From positions 1 to 49,436 of the forward strand of contig CADCSY010000090.1 in the NCBI GenBank assembly GCA_902805555.1: a DNA stretch of 49,436 bases, read 5' to 3'. This DNA comes from an uncultured Acidimicrobiales bacterium. Lineage in GTDB: Bacteria; Actinomycetota; Acidimicrobiia; Acidimicrobiales; CADCSY01. Below, piece after piece: positions 1 to 7,587 of this stretch (position 1 is the first letter of the stretch; each line of letters begins with the position of its first letter). The notes below the pieces were generated by a model. The model made no database searches. It was given only the letters and a program-made list of their open reading frames with translations, and had not been told where the DNA came from. The position numbers and the translations under genes were made by a program.

Positions 1-125
1 TCTACACGGTCCTGGTGTTCATGACCCAGCGGCTGCTCTGGCCGCTGACCGACCTGGGTCAGACCCTGGACCTCTACCAGAGGGCGATGGCCTCCACCCG
101 CCGGATCTTCTCGCTGCTGGAGTAA
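1..125 (+). CDS. ABC exporter membrane domain, 3' fragment
   Basis: Reading frame 3 enters from the left edge and ends at a TAA at 123-125. The visible 40 residues ([20 protein letters not shown] at about residues 8-27) match the last transmembrane/coupling segment of a type IV ABC exporter, directly before the linker to the nucleotide-binding domain. The ATPase domain continues downstream in the same frame, so this was probably once a single TMD-NBD polypeptide. The 5' end lies outside the window. Either the gene is inactivated by the stop, or it is expressed as two chains. Family identity is likely; functional status is uncertain. Confidence 0.7.
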   Translation, partial: YTVLVFMTQRLLWPLTDLGQTLDLYQRAMASTRRIFSLLE

Positions 126-137
126 CGCGGCCACCAG

Positions 138-929
138 GTGCCGGGGAGGGCCGCGCTGGCCGCACCGGTGCGGGGACGGCTGGAGCTGCGCGGGGTGCGG
201 TTCGGCTACGCCGACGGTCCCGACGTCCTGCGCGGGCTGGATCTGGTGGTGCCAGCGGGGGAGACGCATGCGGTGGTCGGGGCCACCGGCGCCGGCAAGT
301 CCAGTGTGCTGCGACTCGTGCTGCGCTTCTCCGACCCGCGCGAGGGGCGGGTCCTGCTCGACGGCAGCGACGTCCGCGACCTCTCCTGGGAGTCGCTGCG
401 CGGGGCGATCGGCTACGTCAGCCAGGACGTCTTCCTGTTCCACGGCAGCGTCCGCGACAACCTTGCCTACGGCCGACCCGACGCCACCGACGCCGAGATC
501 CGGGAGGCGGCCCGGCTGGCGGAGGCGCACTCCTTCATCGAGTCGCTGGCGCAGGGCTACGACACCGTGGTCGGCGAACGCGGGCTGACGCTGTCCGGAG
601 GCCAACGGCAGCGGATCGCCCTGGCCCGGGCCATCCTCCGCGACCCCGCGCTACTGGTGCTGGACGAGGCGACCTCCGCGGTCGACAACGAGACGGAGGC
701 GGCGATCCAGCGTTCGCTGGCCACGGTCACCGCCGACCGGACGGCCCTCGTGGTCGCGCACCGGCTCTCCACCGTCCGCGACGCCGACCGGATCTGGGTG
801 CTGGCCGAGGGGCGGGTGGCCGAGGACGGCACCCATGAGGAGCTGGTGGCGGCCGGCGGGCTCTACGCCGAGCTCTACCGGACACTGGTCAGGGACGCGC
901 CGCTGACGAGGGGCGCCCCCGCCGCCTGA
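138..929 (+). CDS. ABC exporter ATPase domain, separated from its membrane domain by an in-frame TAA
   Basis: The product is a complete nucleotide-binding domain of a type IV ABC exporter that would couple ATP hydrolysis to export of an unknown substrate. Visible are Walker [10 protein letters not shown] (residues 48-56), the signature [14 protein letters not shown], Walker B with catalytic Glu in [11 protein letters not shown], and the switch His in VVAHRLS. No membrane segment is present. The GTG at 138 is the first start codon after the TAA at 123-125 in the same frame, and no Shine-Dalgarno sequence precedes it. The natural reading is a disrupted TMD-NBD fusion, possibly by a single C-to-T change of a CAA codon or by an assembly error. 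Confidence 0.75.
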   Translation: MPGRAALAAPVRGRLELRGVRFGYADGPDVLRGLDLVVPAGETHAVVGATGAGKSSVLRLVLRFSDPREGRVLLDGSDVRDLSWESLRGAIGYVSQDVFLFHGSVRDNLAYGRPDATDAEIREAARLAEAHSFIESLAQGYDTVVGERGLTLSGGQRQRIALARAILRDPALLVLDEATSAVDNETEAAIQRSLATVTADRTALVVAHRLSTVRDADRIWVLAEGRVAEDGTHEELVAAGGLYAELYRTLVRDAPLTRGAPAA

Positions 930-1060
930 GGCGACGCCGCCGGTGCCCGGACCCTCGTGGCGGGTGCCGGTGGAGCGGGGCGTGCCCGGCCCCCGGCGGA
1001 GCGGGCGCTCGCAAGGGGGGCAACGGCGCGAGCCGATCCCGGAACCTCGGTGAGGGCAGC

Positions 1061-1091
1061 CGGTGCCGTGCAGCACCGACAGGCCTGTCGG
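1061..1091. terminator. Nested hairpin and palindrome between convergent genes
   Basis: CGGTGC (1061-1066) can pair with GCACCG (1073-1078) across a 6-nt loop. It overlaps a perfect 16-bp palindrome of CCGACAGG and CCTGTCGG at 1076-1091. The elements sit between the plus-strand ABC gene (stop 929) and the minus-strand alpha-galactosidase (stop 1118), where a bidirectional terminator is expected. There is no T-tract, so an operator is also possible. Confidence 0.45.
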
Positions 1092-1117
1092 CGAACCCGG
1101 CCGACGTCAGCCGGCAG

Positions 1118-2860
1118 TCAGCGCAACGAGGCCGACACGGGGTCGACGCCGACCTCGAGCGCCCAGCCCGCACCGGTGAGGGCCGTCGGCGTCGGCGACT
1201 CGAGCAGGTCCCGGCACCGCGCCGTGGGGCCGTCCAAAGCCGCCTCGTCGACCGACCGCCCGAGGTGGACCACCTCGTCGAGGAGCCGCCGTGACTCGGC
1301 GTCGAGCAGCGAGAGGTCGTCCGACACCAGGGCCATCCCCCCCGACGCCGCCACCGTCAGGCCCCAGGTGCGGGCCTCCTCCGGGGTGAGGCCGGTGCCG
1401 GCCGTCCGCAGCATGATGCAGTCGGGGTCGTTGAGCCAGAGCCGCCGGTGCATCCATGAGCGGGTGAGCGTGTTGCGGAAGGCGTTCAGCGTCGCCGGCT
1501 CGTTCTCTGCGTAGCCGCCGGGCGCGTACTGACCCGGGCGGAGGTCCCAGTGGGGGGCGACGTCGGCGCCGATGCGCATCCCGTCGACCACCCCGATCCC
1601 GGCCCCGATGGGCAGTCCGCAGCCGAGGAGGAAGGTGCGCTCGCCCGCCCCCCGGCGCAGCGCCTCCATGCCCGCCCGCACCCGCTGGGCCGGCGTCTGC
1701 GACGGGTCGGCGTAGCGGCCGGTGACGGAGGGCGCATACGTGAAGTCGAGCTTCAGGTAGGGGTAGCCGGCGGCCACGAGGGCAGCCGCCGTGGACTCGA
1801 GGTGGGCCAGGACCTCGGGCCTGGTGGTGTCGAGCACGTGGACGTGGCCACCCCAGTGCTCGTTCACCATCCCGACAAGGGGCCGCCCCGAGCCGTGGCG
1901 GACCACCCAGTCGGGGTGGGCAACGGCCACGTCGGAGCCGGGAGCGGCCAGGAAGGGCGCCAGCCACAGGCCGGGGGTGCGGCCCTCCCCTGCGATGGCG
2001 TCGGCCACCGCCTCGATGCCGGAGGGGAAGCTGGCGTCGGTCCGCTCCCAGTCACCGATGGCGTGCTGGTAGCCGTCGTCGAGCTGGAACACCTCGAAGG
2101 GCCACTCGGCGGCGAGCGCCAGGTTCTCCCTGAGGACCTGCTCGGTGATGGCGTGGAACCACTGGTACCAGGAGCACCAGCCCACCTGGTAGGGCGCACC
2201 GGTCCTGGCCCGACCCACGGCGCCGGCCGCAGCCGCCCAGTCGGCCAGCAGCTCGGGGGCCTGCTCACCTCGTGCCAGCACGACCGGGTGGAGCGGTCGC
2301 GCCTCGCCGGCGCCGAGCACCGCGCCGCCCAGGAACGCCTCGGCCGACAGCGCCACGCGCCCGCCGTCGAGCCGCGCCCGGATCGTCCCGTCGTGCTCGG
2401 CGCCGGCGAGGAAGCCGACCAGGAGCAGCGGGTCACCAGGTCGGTCGGTGGCCACCACCGTCACGAGCTCGGAGCGCAGCTCGCCGACCTGGGCGACCGA
2501 GGGGTCGGCGTGGTGCGTCTCGCGCACGAGGGCGGGGACGGGCGCGACGAGGGAGGGGTCGACGTCGACGCCCAGCCGCCGGACCCGGGACGACGTCCAC
2601 GACTGGTACCCGTTCGAGAAGAGGCGGGGGTCGTCGCCGGCGGGGCCTGCATCCCACGCAACCGCCACCGACGCCACCGCCACCGGCTCGGCGCCGGGCA
2701 CGGCGACCTGCCATGCCCAGCCGCCCGCACGCTCGGTGAGGGCGACGACGAGCGGGCCGACGTCGTGGTGGCCGGGGCCGGTGACCGCCCGTTCGTGGAC
2801 CGAGCCGTCTGCCAGCCGCACGACGAGCCGCGGCCGGTCGAGCGCCGCCAGCTCCGACAT
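1118..2860 (-). CDS. Alpha-galactosidase, glycoside hydrolase family 36
   Basis: The 580-residue product is predicted to hydrolyse terminal alpha-D-galactosides such as melibiose or raffinose-type sugars. An N-terminal beta-sandwich (about 1-210) contains FSNGYQSW near residue 81. The TIM barrel starts at GWCSWYQWF (228-236) and carries FQLDDGYQ (258-265). The retaining nucleophile is Asp372 in LKLDF (369-373) and the acid/base is Asp433 in RIGADVAPHW (429-438), as in GH36. There is no signal peptide, so it should be cytoplasmic. The ATG at 2860 overlaps by one base the TGA of the upstream hydrolase gene, indicating translational coupling. A much longer open frame upstream of this ATG lacks coding character. 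Substrate specificity within the family cannot be settled here. Confidence 0.88.
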   Translation of the reverse strand: MSELAALDRPRLVVRLADGSVHERAVTGPGHHDVGPLVVALTERAGGWAWQVAVPGAEPVAVASVAVAWDAGPAGDDPRLFSNGYQSWTSSRVRRLGVDVDPSLVAPVPALVRETHHADPSVAQVGELRSELVTVVATDRPGDPLLLVGFLAGAEHDGTIRARLDGGRVALSAEAFLGGAVLGAGEARPLHPVVLARGEQAPELLADWAAAAGAVGRARTGAPYQVGWCSWYQWFHAITEQVLRENLALAAEWPFEVFQLDDGYQHAIGDWERTDASFPSGIEAVADAIAGEGRTPGLWLAPFLAAPGSDVAVAHPDWVVRHGSGRPLVGMVNEHWGGHVHVLDTTRPEVLAHLESTAAALVAAGYPYLKLDFTYAPSVTGRYADPSQTPAQRVRAGMEALRRGAGERTFLLGCGLPIGAGIGVVDGMRIGADVAPHWDLRPGQYAPGGYAENEPATLNAFRNTLTRSWMHRRLWLNDPDCIMLRTAGTGLTPEEARTWGLTVAASGGMALVSDDLSLLDAESRRLLDEVVHLGRSVDEAALDGPTARCRDLLESPTPTALTGAGWALEVGVDPVSASLR

Positions 2861-3795
2861 CAGCCCTGCTGTCCCTGGCGGGACCCGCCGTCGGCCGTCC
2901 GCTGGTCGAGCCAGCGCCGCAGGCCGGCGGCGTTGCTGTGCACCCCGTTGAGGGTGTCGAGCTTGTCGCGCATGGCCTCGTCGGCGCCCTCCAGCTCGTC
3001 GGCGAAGGCGTCGTCGAGGGCGGCCGCGATGTCGCCACCGCGCTCCCAGGCCTGCTCGGCGACGTGGGCCCACCGCCGCAGCGTGTCGGCTGCCTCCTCG
3101 AGGATCGTGGTCGGGTCGGGGACGAGGCCGTAGTGGGCGAGGGCGATGCCGGCCGGGCTGCGGTCGGCGAACCGGGTGAGCGACGCCAGGGCGGCGTCGA
3201 GGTCGAAGTCGGGCGGCGGGGTCGACGGCCGGAGGACGCCGGCGTCCGGCAGGCGGACCCCCACGGCGTCCCCGGCGAAGAGCAGGCCCGACGTCGAGTC
3301 GTGCAGGGCGAGGTGGTGCTTGGCGTGTCCGGGGGAGTCGACCGTGGTGAGGGTCCGGCCCGGGCCGACCACGATCTCGTCGCCGTCGTCGAGGACCTCG
3401 ATGCGGGCTGCCGGGGTCGGGTCGAGCCGTCCGTACAGCGAGTCCAGCAGCGCCCCGTAGACCTGCTCGGCGGAGGCCACGAGCCTGGTGGGGTCCACGA
3501 GGTGGCGGGCGCCCTTCTCGTGGACGTACACGGTGGCCTTGGGGAACGCCCGGGCGACGTCGCCCACCCCGCCGGCGTGGTCGAGGTGGATGTGGGTGAC
3601 GGCCACCCCGGCGAGGTCGTCCGGTGCCACGCCGATGGCGTCGAGGCCGGCGAGCAGGGCCGGCACCGAGCTCTGGCTGCCCGTCTCCACGAGCACCGGG
3701 GCCGGGCCCTCCACGAGGTAGCCGGCGGTGACCCGCTCCCACCCCCCGAGCAGCGTGTCGATCTGGAGCACCCCGTCGCCGATGCGCGTCGCCAC
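2860..3795 (-). CDS. Metallo-beta-lactamase fold hydrolase
   Basis: The 311-residue protein has the MBL metal-binding set: THIHLDHAGG with His68, His70, Asp72 and His73, then PGH (His157), FAGD (Asp176) and ALAHYG (His221). This is a complete dinuclear zinc site, like glyoxalase II-type or other thioester/ester hydrolases. A helical C-terminal segment (about 230-310) follows the fold. It starts with GTG at 3795, 21 nt after the flavoprotein gene, and is coupled to the alpha-galactosidase by a TGATG junction. The substrate is unknown, and nothing in the neighbours points to a beta-lactam. Confidence 0.85.
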   Translation of the reverse strand: MATRIGDGVLQIDTLLGGWERVTAGYLVEGPAPVLVETGSQSSVPALLAGLDAIGVAPDDLAGVAVTHIHLDHAGGVGDVARAFPKATVYVHEKGARHLVDPTRLVASAEQVYGALLDSLYGRLDPTPAARIEVLDDGDEIVVGPGRTLTTVDSPGHAKHHLALHDSTSGLLFAGDAVGVRLPDAGVLRPSTPPPDFDLDAALASLTRFADRSPAGIALAHYGLVPDPTTILEEAADTLRRWAHVAEQAWERGGDIAAALDDAFADELEGADEAMRDKLDTLNGVHSNAAGLRRWLDQRTADGGSRQGQQG

Positions 3796-3816
3796 GTGCG
3801 GAGTCTCGCGCGAGGG

Positions 3817-4467
3817 TCAGGGGCGGCGGTAGGACGTGACGTAGGTGGGGGCGGGCCCGCCGGGGGGGACCTCCGTGTCGGGGATCGGCGAGCGGTGGCC
3901 GAGCGCCAGGGGGATGACCCCCGCCCACACCGGGAGGTCGTGGTCGGCGGCATCGTCGACCGGACCGCCCACCCGCACCTTGGCCGACGCCTCGTCGAGC
4001 GGCAGCGCCACCACCGTCGTGAGGGCGAGCTCGGAGGCGGAGGCACCCCGGGCGTCGGCCGACCGGCCGGGCACGAGGTGGTCCGTCAGCACCCGGAGGG
4101 CCTCCAGCTTCTCCGCCACGTCGACGACCTCGACCCCAGTGCCCAGCACGACCACCGAGCGGTAGTTCATCGAGTGGTGGAACGCGGAGCGGGCGAGCAC
4201 GAGGCCGTCGAGCAGGGTGACGGTGGCGCACGCCGGCCCCCCGCCGGCCAGGACCCGCATGGCTGCGCTGCTGCGACTGCCGTGGAGGAGGAGGCGGTCG
4301 CCGTCCCTGGCGTAGCCCGTGGGGATCACCCTGGGCTCGCCGTCCACGACGAAGCCCAGGTGGCACACCAGCCCCTCGTCGAGGATGGCGTCGATCGTCT
4401 GTCGGTCGTAGGCACCGCGCTTTGGCAGCCGGCGGACGCGCACTCGCTCGCTCGGGGGTGAGGCCAC
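3817..4467 (-). CDS. Pyridoxamine 5'-phosphate oxidase-like flavoprotein (NimA-like)
   Basis: The 216-residue protein has the split-barrel FMN-binding fold of the PNPOx-like superfamily. Visible blocks are LVCHLGFVVDGEPRVIPTGY near residues 33-52, LLLHGSRSSAAMRV near 59-72, and FHHSMNYRSVVVLGTG near 96-111, an arrangement typical of NimA-like or DUF447-type members. These proteins bind FMN, F420 or heme and reduce or sense small molecules; the true substrate is not predictable. The GTG start at 4467 has no Shine-Dalgarno sequence but has a -10-like TAGGAC exactly 6 nt upstream. It heads the short minus-strand group that includes the MBL and alpha-galactosidase genes, and is divergent from xseA. 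Confidence 0.8.
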   Translation of the reverse strand: MASPPSERVRVRRLPKRGAYDRQTIDAILDEGLVCHLGFVVDGEPRVIPTGYARDGDRLLLHGSRSSAAMRVLAGGGPACATVTLLDGLVLARSAFHHSMNYRSVVVLGTGVEVVDVAEKLEALRVLTDHLVPGRSADARGASASELALTTVVALPLDEASAKVRVGGPVDDAADHDLPVWAGVIPLALGHRSPIPDTEVPPGGPAPTYVTSYRRP

Positions 4468-4473
4468 GCCCCC

Positions 4474-4479
4474 GTCCTA
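4474..4479 (-). promoter_or_regulatory. -10-like hexamer TAGGAC for the flavoprotein gene
   Basis: On the minus strand TAGGAC is followed by six bases and then the GTG at 4467. This spacing places the transcription start on the start codon, so the message would be leaderless. Confidence 0.4.
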
Positions 4480-4556
4480 GCCGAACGCACGAGCCGGCCA
4501 CGAGGCGGTTCCCGGTCCGTCAGGATCCTGTCGCAGGGCGCGGTCATCATGGGGCG

Positions 4557-6041
4557 GTGGCCGAACAGGGTGCGCTCTTCGAGCAGGAGGAGACCTTCAC
4601 CGTCGGCCAGGTGACGGCCAGGGTGCACCGCGCCGTGGCGGCTGCCTTCCCCGCCGAGGTGTGGGTCCGGGGGGAGGTCGACGGCCTGCGCCCACCCAAC
4701 GCCGGGGGCCACGTGTACCTCTCGTTGTCCGAGAAGGCGCGGGGCAGGGACAACGCCACGCTCGGCGTCGTGCTCCTGCGCCAGAGCCGGCTGCGGATCG
4801 AGCGCACGCTCGCCGCCCACCCCGGCTTCCGCCTGACCGACGGCATCGAGGTCCGGGTGCGGGGCCGGGTGCAGTACGGCTTCGGCCGCATCCAGCTCGT
4901 CGTCTCCGAGATCGACCCGGTGCACACCCTCGGCCGCCTGGCCGCCGCACGCGACCGGGCGCTCGCCGCCCTCGCTGCAGAGGGCCTCGTCGGGCGCAAC
5001 GCCGCCATCCCGCTCCCCCTCGCCCCCTTGCACCTCGCCGTGGTCACGAGCGACGGCTCGGCCGCCTGCCACGACGTGCTCCACGAGCTCGAGTCGAGCG
5101 GGATCGGGTTCCGCGTCCGGCTGGTGGATGCACGGGTCCAGGGCCACGGGGCGGAGGCGTCGCTCCTCGCCGGCCTGACCCGGGCCGTGGCGTCCCGCCC
5201 CGACCTCGTGCTCCTCGTCCGGGGTGGTGGCTCGCGGACCGACCTGGCGACGTTCGACTCCGAGCGCCTGGCCCGGCTGATCGCAGGCGCCCCGGTCCCC
5301 GTCCTGACCGGGATCGGCCATGAGATCGACTCGAGCGTCGCCGACCTCGTCGCCCACGGCGCGCACAAGACCCCGACCGCCTGCGCCGCCGCCGTGGTCG
5401 AGCAGGTGCGCGCGGCTGCCGCCCGCAGCGAGGTCGCATGGGGCACGCTCGCAGCACGGGCTGCGGCAGCGGGACAGGCGGCCGAGCGTGCGTTGGAGGG
5501 ACACGCCGTCTCGCTCGCATCAGTGGCAGGCGCAGCGGTTGCCGATGCGCAGCAGCGGTTGGACCTGCGGGCGGGCCGGGTCACCGGTACGGCCTCCCAC
5601 GGCCTCGCCGCCGGCGAGGCGCGGGTGCAGGAGCGAGCCCGCCGCCTCGAACGTGCTGCGACCCGCGACCTCGACCTGGCTGCGGTGCGCCTCGGCGACG
5701 CGGTGCGGGGCCTCGATCCCGGCCGCCTCGGCCGTCAGCTCGACCGGCGCAGCGCCGAGCTCGGCGCTGCAGCTCGGCGGCTCGTCCAGGCGGGTGGGGC
5801 CGTCACCGCCAGCCGAGCCGGGGCGCTCGACGTGCTGGCGGCCCGAGCGGCGGCAGTCGACCCAGCCAGGGCCCTTGCGCGGGGTTGGTCGATCACCCGC
5901 ACCGCCGGCGGCACGCTCGTGCGCAGCGTCGCCGACGCCGACCCCGGCACGTCCCTGCGCACGACCGTCGGAGACGGCACCGTGGCCAGCACGGTCGACC
6001 CCGAGCTCGGGGCAGCGCACCCACCAGAGGAGCAGCCATGA
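4557..6041 (+). CDS. xseA: Exodeoxyribonuclease VII large subunit
   Basis: The 494-residue large subunit of exonuclease VII degrades single-stranded DNA to oligonucleotides together with XseB. An N-terminal OB-fold (about 1-115, with EVWVRGEVDGL and YGFGRIQLVVSEI) precedes the catalytic core holding VVTSDGSAACHDVL (around 160), LLVRGGGSRTDLATFDSE, and TGIGHEIDSSVADLVA with AHKTPTACA. A long alanine/arginine-rich coiled-coil region follows and ends in the conserved DPARALARGWSITR motif. I chose GTG 4557, which gives MAEQGALF as the N-terminus; a longer frame from 4422 antisense-overlaps the flavoprotein gene. CATCAT lies 6 nt before the GTG. The stop overlaps the ATG of a mini-ORF leading to xseB. 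Confidence 0.93.
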   Translation: MAEQGALFEQEETFTVGQVTARVHRAVAAAFPAEVWVRGEVDGLRPPNAGGHVYLSLSEKARGRDNATLGVVLLRQSRLRIERTLAAHPGFRLTDGIEVRVRGRVQYGFGRIQLVVSEIDPVHTLGRLAAARDRALAALAAEGLVGRNAAIPLPLAPLHLAVVTSDGSAACHDVLHELESSGIGFRVRLVDARVQGHGAEASLLAGLTRAVASRPDLVLLVRGGGSRTDLATFDSERLARLIAGAPVPVLTGIGHEIDSSVADLVAHGAHKTPTACAAAVVEQVRAAAARSEVAWGTLAARAAAAGQAAERALEGHAVSLASVAGAAVADAQQRLDLRAGRVTGTASHGLAAGEARVQERARRLERAATRDLDLAAVRLGDAVRGLDPGRLGRQLDRRSAELGAAARRLVQAGGAVTASRAGALDVLAARAAAVDPARALARGWSITRTAGGTLVRSVADADPGTSLRTTVGDGTVASTVDPELGAAHPPEEQP

Positions 6042-6126
6042 GCGAGCGGCCCGGCCGCAGGCCAGGAGCGGACACCATGAGCGAGCGCGGCCCGAGCCGC
6101 CCGGCCGCAGGCCAGGGGCCGACAGC
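6038..6126 (+). repeat. Imperfect tandem duplication upstream of xseB
   Basis: Two copies begin ATGAGCGAGCG at 6038 and 6077 and share CCCGGCCGCAGGCCAGG. A third, truncated start (ATGAGCGAC) is the xseB initiation site at 6127. Copy lengths are 39 and 50 bp. Confidence 0.7.
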
Positions 6127-6130
6127 ATGA
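6038..6130 (+). CDS. Possible 30-residue coupling ORF between xseA and xseB
   Basis: The ATG at 6038 overlaps the xseA stop (ATGA) and the TGA at 6128-6130 overlaps the xseB ATG (6127), so ribosomes could pass xseA to mini-ORF to xseB without gaps. The encoded peptide repeats itself: MSERPGRRPGAD, then MSERGPSRPAAG. It probably arose by duplication of the xseB start region and may only be a translational linker. It resembles no known protein. Confidence 0.35.
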   Translation: MSERPGRRPGADTMSERGPSRPAAGQGPTA

Positions 6131-6372
6131 GCGACGTGCCTTCGCCTCCACCGGTCGGGACGATGACCTACGCAGCTGCCGTCGCCGAGCTCGAGGCCAT
6201 CCTCGAGGGTCTCGAGGGCAACGAGCTCGACGTCGACCACCTCACCGCCCAGGTGGCACGGGCGGCGGAGCTCATCGGCGAGTGCCGGGACCGGATCGCC
6301 GCCACCCGCTTCGAGGTCGACCGCATCGTGACCGACCTGCACCCCCGGCCACCGGGGGCGGACGAGGCGTAG
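6127..6372 (+). CDS. xseB: Exodeoxyribonuclease VII small subunit
   Basis: The 81-residue protein shows the XseB helical-hairpin pattern: TYAAAVAELEAILEGLEGNE, then DVDHLTAQVARAAELI and CRDRIAATRFEVDRIV. Several XseB copies bind one XseA along its coiled coil. Length and position downstream of xseA fit the family. The start ATG 6127 gives MSDVPSPPP before the conserved core, and an internal ATG about 12 codons later (in GTMTYAAA) is also possible. It is translationally coupled to the preceding mini-ORF. Confidence 0.9.
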   Translation: MSDVPSPPPVGTMTYAAAVAELEAILEGLEGNELDVDHLTAQVARAAELIGECRDRIAATRFEVDRIVTDLHPRPPGADEA

Positions 6373-6468
6373 GGCGGGCGCCGAGCGGCGGTGATCCACA
6401 CCTGGCCGCTGACCACCGACCCGACGCGCCCTCCGGTCGCCGATCGCAGGTAGCGGGGGCGGCGCACG

Positions 6469-6474
6469 TATCCT
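6469..6474 (+). promoter_or_regulatory. -10-like hexamer TATCCT upstream of crtE
   Basis: TATCCT is followed by exactly 6 nt and then ATC at 6481, which is in frame with crtE. The geometry matches other starts in this window and suggests a leaderless message whose first codon could be ATC. Confidence 0.4.
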
Positions 6475-6573
6475 GGGTCCATCACCGATCTCCGCGCGAA
6501 CAGCGCTCCTGCGGCCCCTCGGGACCTCCCTGCCGCCCCGGCCAGCCTCGGGGAGATCGCCGACCGGGTCGAG

Positions 6574-7578
6574 GTGCGCCTGCGGACCCTGCTCGACGCC
6601 GAGCGGGTGCGGTGGTCCGCCGTCGACCCGGATCTCGAGGCGCCGATCGCCTGCCTCGCCGACCTCGTCCTCGTCGGTGGCAAGCGGCTGCGGCCGGCCT
6701 TCTGCCACTGGGCGTTCGTCGGGGCCGGCGGTGACCCCTGTGACCCGATCGCCGTCGACGCCGGAGCCGGCTTCGAGCTCTTGCACGCCTTCGCCCTGGT
6801 CCACGACGACGTGATGGACGGCTCCGACCGGCGGCGGGGCGCCGAGACCGCGCACCGCGTGTTCGAGGCCCGCCACGAGCGCGGCGCCTGGCGTGGCGAG
6901 GCCCGCCGGTTCGGCGAGGGGGTCGCCATCCTCGTCGGCGACCTCGCCTTCGTCTACGCCGACCTGCTCATGGCCGACGCGCCACGTCGCGCCCGGGAGA
7001 TCTACGACGAGCTGCGGGTCGAGCTCAACATCGGGCAGTACCTCGACGTGCTCGGGACGGCCCGTGGGCGGGTCGACCTGGCGACCGCCCGTCGGATCGC
7101 GTCGTACAAGTCGGGCCGCTACACGGTCGAGCGCCCGCTCCACGTCGGCGCCGCCCTGGCCGGTCGGTTCGACGAGCTCGAAGGGCCGCTCAGCGCCTAC
7201 GGCGACCCCCTGGGCGAGGCGTTCCAGCTGCGAGACGACGTGCTCGGGGCCTTCGGCGACGCAGAGGCCACCGGCAAGCCGGTGGGCGACGACCTCAGGG
7301 AGGGCAAGCCGACGCCGATCCTCGCGGTCGCCCTCCAGCGGGCCACCGGGCGCTCGGCGGCGCTGCTCGAGCGCGTGGGTGACCCGTCGCTGAGCGAGGC
7401 CGACGTCGCCGCCCTCCAGCAGGTGCTCGTCGACACGGGCGCCCTGGCGGAGGCCGAGGCCCGGATCCAGGCGCTCACCGAGCAGGCGATCCGTGCCGCC
7501 CGGCAGGCGCCGCTCGAAGCCGAGGCCCGCGTGGCGCTGTGCGAGCTGGCGACCTACATCGCCACCCGCGACCGGTAG
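6574..7578 (+). CDS. crtE: Geranylgeranyl diphosphate synthase, trans-prenyltransferase
   Basis: The enzyme condenses isopentenyl-PP with allylic diphosphates to give GGPP, the carotenoid precursor. Hallmarks are VLVGGKRLRP (32-41), the first Asp-rich motif HDDVMD (77-82), KSGRYTVERPL (179-189) and the second motif QLRDDVLGAFGD (218-229). With GTG 6574 the product is 334 residues but starts right at helix A. The frame is open upstream to a TAG at 6451 and no ATG/GTG/TTG occurs there, yet codons from ATC 6481 (ITDLRANSAP...) read like a normal family N-terminus. The real start may therefore be ATC 6481. It is followed 9 nt later by crtI. Confidence 0.92.
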   Translation: MRLRTLLDAERVRWSAVDPDLEAPIACLADLVLVGGKRLRPAFCHWAFVGAGGDPCDPIAVDAGAGFELLHAFALVHDDVMDGSDRRRGAETAHRVFEARHERGAWRGEARRFGEGVAILVGDLAFVYADLLMADAPRRAREIYDELRVELNIGQYLDVLGTARGRVDLATARRIASYKSGRYTVERPLHVGAALAGRFDELEGPLSAYGDPLGEAFQLRDDVLGAFGDAEATGKPVGDDLREGKPTPILAVALQRATGRSAALLERVGDPSLSEADVAALQQVLVDTGALAEAEARIQALTEQAIRAARQAPLEAEARVALCELATYIATRDR

Positions 7579-7587
7579 GGGAGCCTC

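Noticed and set aside
1118-4501. A single 1127-residue open frame on the minus strand spanning three genes
   Set aside because: Only residues after ATG 2860 match a family (GH36). The upstream part is Arg/Pro/Gly-rich shadow of the MBL and flavoprotein genes in another frame.
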